NCBI RefSeq assembly: GCF_011761945.1
Contig: NZ_JAASQV010000001.1
Span: 1,054,001-1,118,000 of the forward strand
Length of the DNA: 64,000 nt
Origin: Sphingomonas leidyi
GTDB lineage: Bacteria > Pseudomonadota > Alphaproteobacteria > Sphingomonadales > Sphingomonadaceae
Direction of reading: 5' to 3'
Positions 24,750 to 34,226 of this stretch are shown one piece after another; the stretch's first letter is position 1; the number at the start of each line of letters is the position of its first letter. The notes under the pieces are model-generated. The model was given only the letters and a program-made list of their open reading frames with translations. It had not been told where the DNA came from and did no database searches. Position numbers and translations under genes: made by a program.

Positions 24750-26168
24750 TCAGGTACGGAACACCAGAACGGTCAAGGTTCCCGAGAACCCGCCATCGCT
24801 TGCTCCGGTGAAATTCCGCAGGTCCACGCGCACGGTATCGGGGCCGATGCAATTGCCGGCGGCTTCCCAGCCAGGCTTGAGGCCGGTGTGAGTCACTTCG
24901 ATCCGGTCGCCACGGGCCGCACCGGGAATGATGACGTTGAACGAATCGCTCAGGCCGTGACCGATGCTGGGCGACGCGGTGTAGGGCTGGCGGTGCAGGA
25001 GCGGCGCGCTGCGGTTAAGCAATGCACTTGCCCCGCTGCCCTGGAAATCGGTGAAGGACACCAGCCCGTTCGCTTCATTCTCGGTATTGTCCTCGACGAC
25101 GATGTGGCTGACATATGTGTCGCCCACCGAAAAGGACCCGAGCCGATTGCGAATGAAATAGAACCTGTCGGCGCAATCGACGATATTGACGCTGAGGCCC
25201 TTATTGTCGACGAAGACGAAGTTATTCGAGATATACTCGCCCGCGCTGTCGCCGTTCTGCACGAAGCAATTTTCCGTCGCCTCGAAGTAATTCGAATCGA
25301 ATTTGACCTGGGTGCTCCAATTATAGGAAACCACGTCGGCGCCGGCATAATTTCCCTGGATCGCATTCGCGCGAATGCTGAGCAATGAGGCTGTCCAGAT
25401 CCCGATGCCGATCCCATTGCGTTCGATCATATTGCCGACGACATTTCCGGTCGTGGTCGCCGCTCTGAGATCCAGGCCGATCATGTTGAACCGGATGTGG
25501 CATTCCGAGATCGTATACGCATAGCCCTGATGGGTCCTGATGCCGGTTCCGAAGCATTCGATCATGCAGTTTCGAACCGAGCTCATGGGCTCGAATTCCC
25601 ATTCGATGGCCGTCTGCGTCGAATCGCAGCCGGCATAGCCGTTGCCGGCCTGGGTCGTGAACTGGCCATAGGTGACGGCGATGCTTGCGCCCTTCACGCC
25701 GGCACCCACCAGGCCGAGGCCATCCAGCGAAAGGACCTGAGGGTAGCCCATGCCAGGATAGCCGGCGTTGGAGACGGTGGTGCCGCCCTTGAGAAAGGTG
25801 CCGCTCCCGGTGAACTTGACGACCGAACGCGCCGCGCCTTCGCCATGGAGCGCGACGACCGGGATCTCCTTGCCGGTTGCAGCCTTGATCGCCGCGAAAT
25901 CGAAGTTCCCGGATACCAGATAGGGAACGCCGTTCTCGGTGCCGGGGAAGAATACCGGCTTGTTGGTGAGCAGCGCCGCCATAAGGGCAGCGGTGTTGTC
26001 CGTGACGCCGTCACCGACCCCGCCGAAATCCAGGATCGAAACGGTTTCGCGAAGCTTGTCCGCCGTCGTTCGATGCGATGCGCCGCCGCCCGACTGGGCG
26101 AAGCCGACCATATCGGCGCCCTTGCCGGCCGCAGATGCGGCAAGGTCCGTATCGATCACATATGCCAT
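24750..26168 (-). CDS. Parallel beta-helix protein, phage tailspike/pectate-lyase-superfamily type
   Basis: 472 residues. The N-terminal stretch (GADMVGFAQSGGGASHRTTADKLRETVSILDFGGVGDGVTDNTA) is the linker found where phage tailspike depolymerases pass into their beta-helix, including the DFG-x-x-GDG-x-(T/D)-x(N/D)T signature of the pectate-lyase superfamily. Then come beta-helix rungs (NMIERNGIGIGIW, NYFEATENCFVQNG, NNFVFVDNKGLSVNIVD) and a beta-sandwich end (VIIPGAARGDRIEVTHTG). ATG 26168 has a GGAG sequence 7 nt upstream; the longer in-frame start is not used. No signal peptide and no phage genes nearby. It may be a domesticated tailspike or a polysaccharide-active protein; substrate unknown. 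Confidence 0.75.
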   Translation of the reverse strand: MAYVIDTDLAASAAGKGADMVGFAQSGGGASHRTTADKLRETVSILDFGGVGDGVTDNTAALMAALLTNKPVFFPGTENGVPYLVSGNFDFAAIKAATGKEIPVVALHGEGAARSVVKFTGSGTFLKGGTTVSNAGYPGMGYPQVLSLDGLGLVGAGVKGASIAVTYGQFTTQAGNGYAGCDSTQTAIEWEFEPMSSVRNCMIECFGTGIRTHQGYAYTISECHIRFNMIGLDLRAATTTGNVVGNMIERNGIGIGIWTASLLSIRANAIQGNYAGADVVSYNWSTQVKFDSNYFEATENCFVQNGDSAGEYISNNFVFVDNKGLSVNIVDCADRFYFIRNRLGSFSVGDTYVSHIVVEDNTENEANGLVSFTDFQGSGASALLNRSAPLLHRQPYTASPSIGHGLSDSFNVIIPGAARGDRIEVTHTGLKPGWEAAGNCIGPDTVRVDLRNFTGASDGGFSGTLTVLVFRT

Positions 26169-26358
26169 GCTCGTTCTCCAAATCTCCATCGCCACGCGCG
26201 ATGAGAACATTTGGAGAACATTGGAAATCCTACATTGCAAGCGGCAACGCTCTTCGGCGAAGCCGGGGCGGCGGCCCTGCCGGCGCACGGATCCAGGATG
26301 CCGGGACTCGGAATCCATGCTATCGTCCCACGCATCGAGCGCAGGAAGAGAGGCTTCT

Positions 26359-26547
26359 ATGCGAAGGTCCTGGTGGTTGGCGGCGGGGCTGCTGGCAGTC
26401 GCGATCGGCCTGGTGGCCGTGGTTTACGAAGGGGCCCTGGCGGCGATGCGCCTGGACATGCCCCATTGGGTGATCCTCATGCTGGCCGTCGCCGTGCCGC
26501 TGGCGCTCGGCAAGGCCGCGGATCGCGTCTGGCGCCAGTTGCGATAG
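26359..26547 (+). CDS. Small membrane protein
   Basis: 62 residues with two hydrophobic segments (WWLAAGLLAVAIGLVAVVY and WVILMLAVAVPLALG) separated by a short amphipathic stretch, ending in a basic tail (DRVWRQLR). The ATG has a GAGAGG Shine-Dalgarno sequence about 6 nt upstream. No family recognised. It is divergent from the beta-helix gene, with about 190 nt between them. Confidence 0.6.
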   Translation: MRRSWWLAAGLLAVAIGLVAVVYEGALAAMRLDMPHWVILMLAVAVPLALGKAADRVWRQLR

Positions 26548-26584
26548 GGGCCCTGCATTCCGGTCGCGGGAAGGGGGAAGGCGC

Positions 26585-26917
26585 CTATTTCGCCTTCACC
26601 ATCGTCGAGATCAGCTCGTAATAGCTGGCGAGATCGATCGCGCGCTCGAACTGGCAGCCGATCCGGCCACCCAGCGCCCAGCGCACATCGGCCACCACGG
26701 TGCCGGCATGCGGCAGCACCACGCGGATGCGCGCGCCCGTCTCGAACGGATCGTCGCATCGCGCCATCAGGCCATGCGGCGAGATGTTGACGATGATGAA
26801 GTTCAGCTGCTTCGCATCGGGGCCGAAGGCGCGCGCGCGGTAATAGACGTCTTCACGCCCCTCCCGCCGGATCTCCGAATAAGCCAGGTTCGATCCAAAA
26901 TTCACGCACGGCCTCAT
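26585..26917 (-). CDS. PilZ-domain protein
   Basis: 110 residues, single PilZ-like domain: a basic RxxxR segment near the N-terminus (EIRREGREDVYYRARA), NISPHGLMARCDDPFETGARIRVVLP (the D/NxSxxG type motif) and DVRWALGGRIGCQFERAID. PilZ domains bind cyclic-di-GMP through the RxxxR and (D/N)xSxxG residues; both are present, so binding is plausible. A stand-alone PilZ protein often acts as an adaptor for motility or polysaccharide machinery; the partner is unknown. Confidence 0.8.
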   Translation of the reverse strand: MRPCVNFGSNLAYSEIRREGREDVYYRARAFGPDAKQLNFIIVNISPHGLMARCDDPFETGARIRVVLPHAGTVVADVRWALGGRIGCQFERAIDLASYYELISTMVKAK

Positions 26918-27016
26918 GAAACGCTTGAGGTACGTCTGCGGTTGATACCGTTACCGCGTGAATCTCGTTGCAACGAAGACGCTTAACAGCGACTTATCAG
27001 GCCTGTCCGAGGAATG

Positions 27017-28243
27017 TCACGCGGGCACCAGCATCCCGTGCCTCTTCCTGCCGAAGCTGAGCTTGACCGGCGCGGTCACCGCGATCTCGAGCATGGGGTC
27101 GTGCACCACCTGGTCGTCGACGCGGATCGCGCCCTCGGCGATCTTGCGGCGCGCCTCGCCCTTGGAGGGGCAAAGGCCGAGCGCGATCAGCCCGTCGACC
27201 ACGGCGATGCTGCCGCCCGCCACCGGATGAGTGGGCAGCGAACCGCCGGCCGAGCCTTCCTCGAACACCTTGCGGGCCGTCTCGGCGGCTTCCTCGGCGG
27301 CGGCGCGGCCGCGGCACATGGCAGTCGCCTCATTGGCCAGGATCTTCTTGGCCTCGTTGATCCCGGCGCCTTCCAGCGCCTCGAGCCGGGCGATCTCGTC
27401 CAGCGGCAGGTCGGTGAACAGGCGGAGGAAGCGACCGACGTCGCGATCGTCGGTGTTGCGCCAGAACTGCCAGTAATCGAACGCCGGGAGCTGGTCCTCG
27501 TTCAGCCAAACCGCGCCCGACATGGTCTTGCCCATCTTGCCGCCATCGGCCGTGGTGATCAGCGGCGTGGTGACGCCATAGACTTCGGTGCCGTCGACCC
27601 GCCGCGCCAGTTCGATGCCGTTGACGATGTTGCCCCATTGGTCCGATCCGCCCATCTGCAGGCGGCAGGCGGCGCGGCGCGACAGCTCCAGGAAATCATA
27701 GCCCTGGAGGATCATGTAGTTGAACTCGAGGAACGAGAGCGACTGTTCACGATCGAGGCGCAGCTTCACCGAATCGAAGCTCAGCATCCGGTTGATCGAG
27801 AAATGCCGGCCGATGTCGCGCAGGAAGGGGATATATTCCAGCTTGTCGAGCCAGTCGGCATTGTCGACCATCACCGCATCGCTGGGGCCGTCCCCGAAGG
27901 TGAGGAACTTCTCGAACACGGTCTTGATCGAGGCGACGTTCGCGCGGATCGTCTCGTCGGTCATCAGCTTGCGCGCCTCGTCCTTGAACGAGGGGTCGCC
28001 GATCTTGCCGGTGCCGCCGCCCATGAGGACGATCGGCTTGTGCCCCGCCTGCTGGAGGCGGCGCAGCAGCATGATCTGGACGAGGCTGCCGACGTGCAGC
28101 GAAGGCGCGGTGGGATCGAAGCCGATATAACCGGGCACGACCTGCCTGGTGGCGAGATCGTCGAGCGCCTCCGGGTCGGTAACCTGGTGGATGTAACCGC
28201 GCGTGGAGAGCAGGCGGAGCAGATCGGACTTGAATTCGGTCAT
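27017..28243 (-). CDS. tyrS: Tyrosyl-tRNA synthetase
   Basis: 408-residue class I synthetase. The HIGH-type motif is SLHVGS and the KMSKS-type loop is KMGKT, a normal variant in TyrRS. Tyrosine-site residues are seen in [23 protein letters not shown] and [11 protein letters not shown]. The C-terminal S4 RNA-binding domain is present ([27 protein letters not shown]). ATG 28243 ([20 protein letters not shown]) fits the family; an in-frame start at 28351 would add 36 unrelated residues. Confidence 0.97.
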   Translation of the reverse strand: MTEFKSDLLRLLSTRGYIHQVTDPEALDDLATRQVVPGYIGFDPTAPSLHVGSLVQIMLLRRLQQAGHKPIVLMGGGTGKIGDPSFKDEARKLMTDETIRANVASIKTVFEKFLTFGDGPSDAVMVDNADWLDKLEYIPFLRDIGRHFSINRMLSFDSVKLRLDREQSLSFLEFNYMILQGYDFLELSRRAACRLQMGGSDQWGNIVNGIELARRVDGTEVYGVTTPLITTADGGKMGKTMSGAVWLNEDQLPAFDYWQFWRNTDDRDVGRFLRLFTDLPLDEIARLEALEGAGINEAKKILANEATAMCRGRAAAEEAAETARKVFEEGSAGGSLPTHPVAGGSIAVVDGLIALGLCPSKGEARRKIAEGAIRVDDQVVHDPMLEIAVTAPVKLSFGRKRHGMLVPA

Positions 28244-28530
28244 GATGCGCGCCGCATAGCCGAGGCGCGCGGGCGCGTCATCCCCGGCCAGGATATGCGA
28301 CAGGTCCGGAGAATGTGCGGAATATCGCACGACGCTGACAGGGGGTGTCACCAGATTCGCACGCTTTAGGCTTGTCGCTGGAAGGCCTATGTGGATAAGT
28401 ATCTGTGAAGATATGAATTTTCTCGGATGCTTTGCCGGGCGGCGGGCTTTGGCGAGTGGCTGTACAATGGCCGGACATCAACATCGTCCGTCACGAAACC
28501 GGCCGAGTATCCGAGAGAGGATTCGATCCC

Positions 28531-30024
28531 GTGCCCATAGCGCTGCGCGCCCTTGCCGGCGGCACCGTGCCGCTTGCCTTGCTGCTGACCGGCGGCGCGG
28601 CGGCGGCGCAGGCCGTCCGGGAGGTTCCGGCCCCGGCGCCACAGGACAAGGCGGGGGGCGGGAGCTATCCCGCGGCGGGGGCGGGCGACGGCGCGGTCCC
28701 CGGCGGCTACAGCCTGTCGCGCTGGGCCGAGGACTGGCGGGCGATGCGCGACCCGGCGCGGCGCGACGATCCGCTGGACCGGCTGAAATTCCTGCCGCTC
28801 GACGCGGATGGCGACATCTATCTGACGCTGTCCGGCGAGGCGCGGCTGCGCGTCAACCTGACGAGCAATCCGGGCCTGCGCGCGGCGCCGCACCAGCGGC
28901 AGGACATCAACCGGCTGGTCGCCGGGGCCGACCTCCATCTGGGCCCGCATCTGCGCCTGTACGGGGAAGTCGCGCATGGCGGCATTTCGGGGCGGGAGCT
29001 GGGCGTGCCGGCGGCTTCGCTGCGCAACGACCTCGTCTTCCAGCAATATTTCGTCGAGGCGACCGCCGAGCTGGGCGGGGTGGCGATCGGTGCCCGTTAT
29101 GGTCGGCAGGAATTCACCGACGGGCCCAACCTGCTGGTCTCGCAGCGCGACAACAACACGATCCGCTATACGCTGAACGGCGTCCGGGCCTGGGCACGGA
29201 GCAGCTCGCTGCGGGTCGACCTGTTCGATCTGCGGCCCACGGCCTATGGCGATCTGGGTCCCGACGACGACGTCAACGATCCCGCGCGCCGTTTCTCGGG
29301 CGTGACCTTCGGCATCGCGCTGCCGAAGACCTGGCTGGGCGGCTCGAAGCTCTATCTCGATCCCTTTCTGTGGCGCCGGCGCAACGATGTGGGCGCCTGG
29401 GGCGGCCGGGTGGGCCCTGCGCGGCGCTATTATGCCGGCGCGCGGCTGTGGGGCGATGTGGGGCGAGTCGCGGTCGACTGGTCGGTCAACCATCAATGGG
29501 GCCGCTATATCGGCCAGGACATCGATGCGTGGCAGGCATTCTTCGCCCAGAGCTATCGCCTCGGCAAATCCGCCACCGCGCCGCGCATCGGCTTCCATGC
29601 CGATTATGCCAGCGGCGGGGGCGGCTATGGCGACGGCAGGCTGCGCAACGCCTATGCCCCGTTCGGTAACAACATCTATTACAGCTACCAGCTGTTCCTG
29701 ACCCCCTCGAACCTGATCACGGTGGCGCCGACGCTGGCCTTCTCGCCCGTGAAGGGGGTACGGCTGACGGCGGAGTATGAGCTGGCCTGGCGCGACGATG
29801 CGCGCGATGCGGTGTACCGCGCCAACGGCCAGCCCTTTGCCGGCACGCAGAAGGTCGCGGATCGCAAGATCGCGGACGTGAGCCGGGCGCAGCTGGTCTG
29901 GACGATCTCGCCGCGCCTCTCCGTCACCGGCCGGTACGAGCATCTGGCGGCCGGCCCGTCGCTCGCCAAGGCCGGGTATCGCAGCTCCGATTTCCTGTCC
30001 GGCTGGGTCAGCTTCCGGTTCTGA
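28531..30024 (+). CDS. AlgE-like outer-membrane porin (alginate export family)
   Basis: 497 residues from GTG 28531 with a GAGAGG sequence about 10 nt before it. A signal peptide (LRALAGGTVPLALLLTGGAAAAQA) precedes a Pro/Ala-rich linker and then the AlgE-type beta-barrel: FLPLDADGDIYLTLSGEARLR, DINRLVAGADLHLGPHLRLYGEV, ARYGRQEFTDGPNLLVSQRDNNTIR and a C-terminal strand ending in aromatic F (LSGWVSFRF), as in outer-membrane proteins. Despite the family name, most such proteins in sphingomonads are not linked to alginate; no alginate genes are near. The substrate is therefore unknown. Confidence 0.85.
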   Translation: MPIALRALAGGTVPLALLLTGGAAAAQAVREVPAPAPQDKAGGGSYPAAGAGDGAVPGGYSLSRWAEDWRAMRDPARRDDPLDRLKFLPLDADGDIYLTLSGEARLRVNLTSNPGLRAAPHQRQDINRLVAGADLHLGPHLRLYGEVAHGGISGRELGVPAASLRNDLVFQQYFVEATAELGGVAIGARYGRQEFTDGPNLLVSQRDNNTIRYTLNGVRAWARSSSLRVDLFDLRPTAYGDLGPDDDVNDPARRFSGVTFGIALPKTWLGGSKLYLDPFLWRRRNDVGAWGGRVGPARRYYAGARLWGDVGRVAVDWSVNHQWGRYIGQDIDAWQAFFAQSYRLGKSATAPRIGFHADYASGGGGYGDGRLRNAYAPFGNNIYYSYQLFLTPSNLITVAPTLAFSPVKGVRLTAEYELAWRDDARDAVYRANGQPFAGTQKVADRKIADVSRAQLVWTISPRLSVTGRYEHLAAGPSLAKAGYRSSDFLSGWVSFRF

Positions 30025-30066
30025 ACCCGTTTCGCCGATCGGGCGAACTGGGCTAGGGCGGGGCGC

Positions 30067-30582
30067 ATGCCACGCCATGTCCCTCTGGTCCCGCATCCCG
30101 CCCATCCGCCGCATGGGGTGGAGCGCGTCGAGGCCACCGCCGATATCCGGCGCGGCCCGAGCGTCCTTGCCTATCGCGTGATGGGATCGATGCCGAAGCT
30201 GCCGGCGCCCGCCATGCCGGAGCGGACCGACGGGCTATGGCGGCACACCTGCTTCGAACTGTTCGTGAAGCCGGCGGGCGGCGAGGGCTATTTCGAGTAT
30301 AATTTCTCGCCTTCGACGCAGTGGGCGGCGTACCGGTTCGACGGGTATCGCGAGGGCATGCGCGACCAGCCGCTCGTCGCGCCGGTGATCGAGCCGCTGG
30401 AGGACGGCATCCGCGTGCGGGTCGATCTGGGCGCATTGCCCGGCGGCGTCTGGCACGTCGCCATCACCGCAGTGATCGAGGAGACGGATGGCGCCAAATC
30501 CTATTGGTCCACCGCGCACGGCCCGGGGGCGCCCGATTTCCATGCGCCAGGCAGCTTCGTGATCGAGGTGCCGGCGGGATAG
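30067..30582 (+). CDS. DOMON-like domain protein
   Basis: 171 residues, no signal peptide. The core has the DOMON/CBM9-like beta-sandwich pattern: LAYRVMGSM, DGLWRHTCFELFVKPAGGEGYFEYNFSPS, WAAYRFDGYREGM, GIRVRVDLGAL, WHVAITAVIEETDG, YWSTAHGPGAPDFHAPGSFV. The WxxTCFE(L/V)F and NFSPS blocks are typical of the bacterial DOMON-like group, which may bind haem or sugars. Encoded 60 nt upstream of the muramidase gene on the same strand, so perhaps co-transcribed. Confidence 0.8.
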   Translation: MPRHVPLVPHPAHPPHGVERVEATADIRRGPSVLAYRVMGSMPKLPAPAMPERTDGLWRHTCFELFVKPAGGEGYFEYNFSPSTQWAAYRFDGYREGMRDQPLVAPVIEPLEDGIRVRVDLGALPGGVWHVAITAVIEETDGAKSYWSTAHGPGAPDFHAPGSFVIEVPAG

Positions 30583-30645
30583 CCTGCCGGTCGGGTGCGA
30601 CGATCCGGCTTGCTTCGCCGCCGAACTCCCGGCACCTGCTGCGCC

Positions 30646-31842
30646 ATGAAATTCGGCATCGACCGGCTGCTCGCCGACCCTGAGCTTCGTCGCCCCCTCG
30701 CGGGCAAGCGCGTGGCGCTGCTCGCGCACCCCGCCTCGGTGACGGCGGACCTGACGCATTCGCTGGACGCGCTGGTCGCCGCCGGGCTCGACGTCTCGGC
30801 GGTATTCGGTCCGCAGCACGGCGTGCGCGGCGACCTGCAGGACAATATGATGGAGTCGCCCGACTTCACCGATCCCACCTATGGCATGCCGGTGTTCAGC
30901 CTCTATGGCGAGGTGCGGCGGCCGACCGGCCAGTCGATGGGCACGTTCGACGTGCTGCTGGTCGACCTCCAGGACGTGGGCTGCCGCATCTACACCTTCG
31001 TGACGACCCTGCTCTACGTGCTCGAGGCGGCGGCGGCGCACGGCAAGAGCGTGTGGGTGCTCGACCGGCCCAATCCCGCCGGCCGGCCGGTGGAGGGCAC
31101 GACCCTGCTCCCGGGCTGGGAGAGCTTTGTCGGCGCCGGGCCGATGCCGATGCGCCACGGCATGACGCTGGGCGAGATGGGGCATTGGTTCATCGCCCAG
31201 TTCGGGCTGGACGTCGACTATCGGGTGATCGCGATGGAAGGCTGGCAGCCCGACGCCGCCCCGGGCTTCGGCTGGCCGCCCGAGCGGCCCTGGATCAACC
31301 CGAGCCCCAATGCCGCCAATGTCAACATGGCGCGTGCCTATGCGGGCACGGTGATGCTGGAGGGGACGCTGCTCTCGGAAGGGCGGGGCACCACGCGGCC
31401 GCTCGAGCTGTTCGGCGCGCCCGACATCGATGCGAAGGCGGTGATCGCCGAGATGCGCGCGCTGGCACCGGCATGGCTCGCCGGCTGCTCGCTGCGCGAT
31501 CTCTGGTTCCAGCCGACGTTCCACAAGCATGTGGGCCAGCTCTGCTCGGGCGTGTTCATCCATGCCGAGGGGCAGGCCTATGACCATCGCGCCTTCCGGC
31601 CCTGGCGGCTCCAGGCCCTGGGCTTCAAGGCGATCCGCAAGCTGTATGGCGATTACCCGCTGTGGCGCGACTTCCCCTATGAATATGTCTTCGACAAGCT
31701 GGCGATCGACGTAATCAACGGCGGCCCGGACCTGCGCGAATGGGTCGACGATGCCGGGGCCGAGCCGGGCGATCTCGACGCGCGCACCGCGCCGGACGAG
31801 GCGGCCTGGGAAGAGGCGCGGCGGGGGCATCTGCTTTACTGA
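30646..31842 (+). CDS. NamZ-type exo-beta-N-acetylmuramidase (DUF1343, GH171)
   Basis: 398 residues matching the DUF1343 family across the whole length: GKRVALLAHPASVT, VSAVFGPQHGVRGDLQDNM, PVFSLYGEVRRPT, LVDLQDVGCRIYTFVTTL, VWVLDRPNPAGRPVEG, MRHGMTLGEMGHWF and GRGTTRPLELFGAP. The Bacillus subtilis member NamZ releases MurNAc from the non-reducing end of peptidoglycan fragments, so a cell-wall recycling role is likely. There is no signal peptide from ATG 30646; a slightly earlier in-frame start gives none either. This suggests action in the cytoplasm or a missed export signal. Confidence 0.88.
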   Translation: MKFGIDRLLADPELRRPLAGKRVALLAHPASVTADLTHSLDALVAAGLDVSAVFGPQHGVRGDLQDNMMESPDFTDPTYGMPVFSLYGEVRRPTGQSMGTFDVLLVDLQDVGCRIYTFVTTLLYVLEAAAAHGKSVWVLDRPNPAGRPVEGTTLLPGWESFVGAGPMPMRHGMTLGEMGHWFIAQFGLDVDYRVIAMEGWQPDAAPGFGWPPERPWINPSPNAANVNMARAYAGTVMLEGTLLSEGRGTTRPLELFGAPDIDAKAVIAEMRALAPAWLAGCSLRDLWFQPTFHKHVGQLCSGVFIHAEGQAYDHRAFRPWRLQALGFKAIRKLYGDYPLWRDFPYEYVFDKLAIDVINGGPDLREWVDDAGAEPGDLDARTAPDEAAWEEARRGHLLY

Positions 31843-31886
31843 CTTCACGCCCTTCCAGGGAGGGGATCAGCGGGGATTTGATTGTC

Positions 31887-33089
31887 GTGCATGAACCCCT
31901 TAACCACCCCAAGATGCTCGCGGGGCTCATATTCGCAGTCGAGGAGGCCGAGGGTCGTCCGGGGACGCTGATGGCGACATTGCCCTTTGGCGGGATGACG
32001 CTGCTCGAATATCAGGCGCGGCTGCTGTTCGGCGCCGGGGCCGAGCAGGTGCTCGTCGCGGTCGGCAAGATGACGCCGGCGCTGCTCGCCGCGGTCAACC
32101 GCGCCGCCAAGCGCCATCCCCGGATCGAGATCGTCCGCTCGGCCGAGGAAGCGGCCGAGAAGATCGCGCCCGGTGCGCAGGTGCTGGTGATGGCCGACGG
32201 GCTGGTCACCACCGATCCGGTGATGGACAAGATGGCGACGGCGAGCGGCGAGGCGCTGCTCGTCACCGACGATCCGGCCTCGCCCGCCGCGATCGAGCGC
32301 CTCGACATGCGCGACAGTTGGGCCGGCGTCGCCCGGATCACGGTGGAGCAGCTCGCCCAGATCGCGCAGATGCCCGAGGATTACGACTTCCAGTCGGCGC
32401 TGCTGCGGGTCGCCGCGCAATCGGGCGCCGAACATGTCCCGCTCACCGCGGGCTGGCTCAAGAGCGGCCATGCGGTGGAGCGCAGCGTCGAGGGGCTGGC
32501 GGCACGCAACACCGGGGTGCTCGCTGCGCTTACCGAGCGACGCACCGACTGGGCGGACCGCTGGGTGTTCACCCGCGCCGCACGGATCGCGCTGCCCGAG
32601 CTGGTGGGCCGCAACGTGCCCGGCTGGTCGCTGAGCATCGCCGGCGGCGCGATCGCCGCGCTGGCGCTCGTCCTCACCGCGATGCGCTGGCCCGGGGCGG
32701 GCACCGTCGCCGCGCTGGTCGGCACCGCGACGCTGGCCACCGGCGCGGCGATGGCGGTGCTGCGCGGCGAGGACAAGCGCGCGCGCTTGCTCGAATGGGC
32801 GATCTTCGCGCTGTTCGCCCTGATCGCGCTGCTCATCGGCTGGGGCGAGTTCGCCGCCACGGCCAGCACCACGCCGCCGGTGCTCGCCCTGGTGGCCATG
32901 GCAGCCCAATTGCTCGTCGAGCGCGCGCCCTCCCGGCCGAAGCGCTGGTGGTCGAGCCCCTCGGCGCATCTGCTCATCCTGACGCCGTTCGCGCTGGCCG
33001 GATTCGCCACGATCGGCCTTGCTGCGGTTGCGATATATTCCTTCGCCACGCTCGCCGCGGCGGTTGAGGGCGCACGCGAAAAAGCTTAG
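31887..33089 (+). CDS. Nucleotidyltransferase-like protein fused to a C-terminal membrane domain
   Basis: About 400 residues. The N-terminal half resembles a GT-A/nucleotidyltransferase fold (LMATLPFGGMTLLEYQARLLFGAGAEQVLVAVG, RIEIVRSAEEAAEKIAPGAQVLVMADGLVTTD), but the usual G-G-x-G-x-R/K loop is not present. The C-terminal part has about five hydrophobic segments (SIAGGAIAALALVLTAM, VAALVGTATLATGAAMAVL, AIFALFALIALLIGW, LALVAMAAQLLV, LLILTPFALAGFATIGLAAVAIYSF). GTG 31887 and ATG 31914 are the candidate starts; GTG has GGGGA about 10 nt upstream. Function unknown. The enzyme half may have lost activity and serve as a sensor. Confidence 0.65.
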   Translation: MHEPLNHPKMLAGLIFAVEEAEGRPGTLMATLPFGGMTLLEYQARLLFGAGAEQVLVAVGKMTPALLAAVNRAAKRHPRIEIVRSAEEAAEKIAPGAQVLVMADGLVTTDPVMDKMATASGEALLVTDDPASPAAIERLDMRDSWAGVARITVEQLAQIAQMPEDYDFQSALLRVAAQSGAEHVPLTAGWLKSGHAVERSVEGLAARNTGVLAALTERRTDWADRWVFTRAARIALPELVGRNVPGWSLSIAGGAIAALALVLTAMRWPGAGTVAALVGTATLATGAAMAVLRGEDKRARLLEWAIFALFALIALLIGWGEFAATASTTPPVLALVAMAAQLLVERAPSRPKRWWSSPSAHLLILTPFALAGFATIGLAAVAIYSFATLAAAVEGAREKA

Positions 33090-33125
33090 TCTCGTCTTAA
33101 GGACATTTCCGCTAGCTTGAGGTCG

Positions 33126-34226
33126 ATGTCGGATAATCCCGTCGACATGCGCGATGGTTCGGCCGTCGGCGCCCGGGAGCTGCTCGCACGTGCGGCGGCT
33201 GCGGAGCTGCGCGCCTATAGGGGTCTGATGGTCGCGGTCGAAGATTTCTTCCTGCCCGAGGAGGCACGGCTCGACGAGCATAGCCGCGCAGGCCTGGCCG
33301 CGCTGCTTCGCGGGCTCGTGGAGACCGTGGAAGGCGAGATTCGCGAGCATGCGGTGCGCCTGCTCACCGGGCGCGGCGAAGCGGAACTGGTCGGCGCGCT
33401 GATCGAGCCGGGTACTGCCGTGCTCGCGCGCCTATGGTCGTCCGGCCTGCTGCGCGACGGCGACCTGATGGCCGAACTGATCGCCCGGGTGCGCCAGGAG
33501 ATGCTGGGCACGGCGCTGCCCATGAGTGCGCCGGACGACCCCGAGCGGCCCAGCCTGATCAACCGATTCGTCCAGCACCCCGACCGGGTGGTCGCCGCCA
33601 GCGCCATGGCCGTGCTGATCGCCGAAAGTCGCCGCAGGACGAGTCCCGAAGTGGGACAATTCCAGACCGAGCTTCCCGCCGAACTGCACCACAAGCTGGT
33701 GTGGTGGACGGCCGCCGCGCTCCGCGAAGGGGTGGAGGGCATCAACGAGGCGCTCGACCGGGCACTTTGCGACGCGGCGCAGCGCAGCCTCGCCGCCTAT
33801 GACGAGGGCGACCGGCTCGAGGCCGCCGCGATGCGCTTCGCCGCTGCGATCGACGCCCAGCCGGGTGAGCTTTCGGGCATGCTTGTCGAATCGCTCGGCG
33901 ACCGGCGGGTCGTGCTGTTCATCGCGCTGCTCGCCCATGCGATGGGCGTGCCCTATGCGCTCGCCCGCGATCTCGTGCTCGATCCCGCCGCCGAGCGGCT
34001 GTGGCTGGCGCTGCGTGCGCTCGAGATCGGCCGCGAGGGCGTGGCCCAGATCGGCTATGCGCTGAGCGAGGCCGATCCGCGGCGCGACCTGGAGAAATTC
34101 GCCGACACGCTCGATACGATCGCCGCGATTGCCCCGGCCGAGGCGCGCAATGCGCTGGCGCCGCTCCGGCTCGATCCCGATTATCGCGCGGCGCGGATCG
34201 CATTGCAGCAGGGTGGGGCGAAGTGA
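33126..34226 (+). CDS. DUF2336-family protein
   Basis: 366 residues, mostly alpha-helical, matching the alphaproteobacterial DUF2336 type: AELRAYRGLMVAVEDFFLPEEARLDEHSRAGLAALLRGLVETVE, IREHAVRLLTG, LADLMAELIARVRQEM-like repeats, and LLAHAMGVPYALARDLVLD in the second half. These proteins are thought to be HEAT-like regulators in signalling. The ATG at 33126 (GAGG just upstream) is preferred to a TTG at 33117. The stop overlaps the following histidine-kinase-like gene by 4 nt, so the products probably work together. Confidence 0.8.
   Translation: MSDNPVDMRDGSAVGARELLARAAAAELRAYRGLMVAVEDFFLPEEARLDEHSRAGLAALLRGLVETVEGEIREHAVRLLTGRGEAELVGALIEPGTAVLARLWSSGLLRDGDLMAELIARVRQEMLGTALPMSAPDDPERPSLINRFVQHPDRVVAASAMAVLIAESRRRTSPEVGQFQTELPAELHHKLVWWTAAALREGVEGINEALDRALCDAAQRSLAAYDEGDRLEAAAMRFAAAIDAQPGELSGMLVESLGDRRVVLFIALLAHAMGVPYALARDLVLDPAAERLWLALRALEIGREGVAQIGYALSEADPRRDLEKFADTLDTIAAIAPAEARNALAPLRLDPDYRAARIALQQGGAK

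Noticed and set aside
24750..26168. Prophage remnant around the tailspike-like gene
   Set aside because: No capsid, portal, terminase, tail, lysis or integrase genes within several kb.
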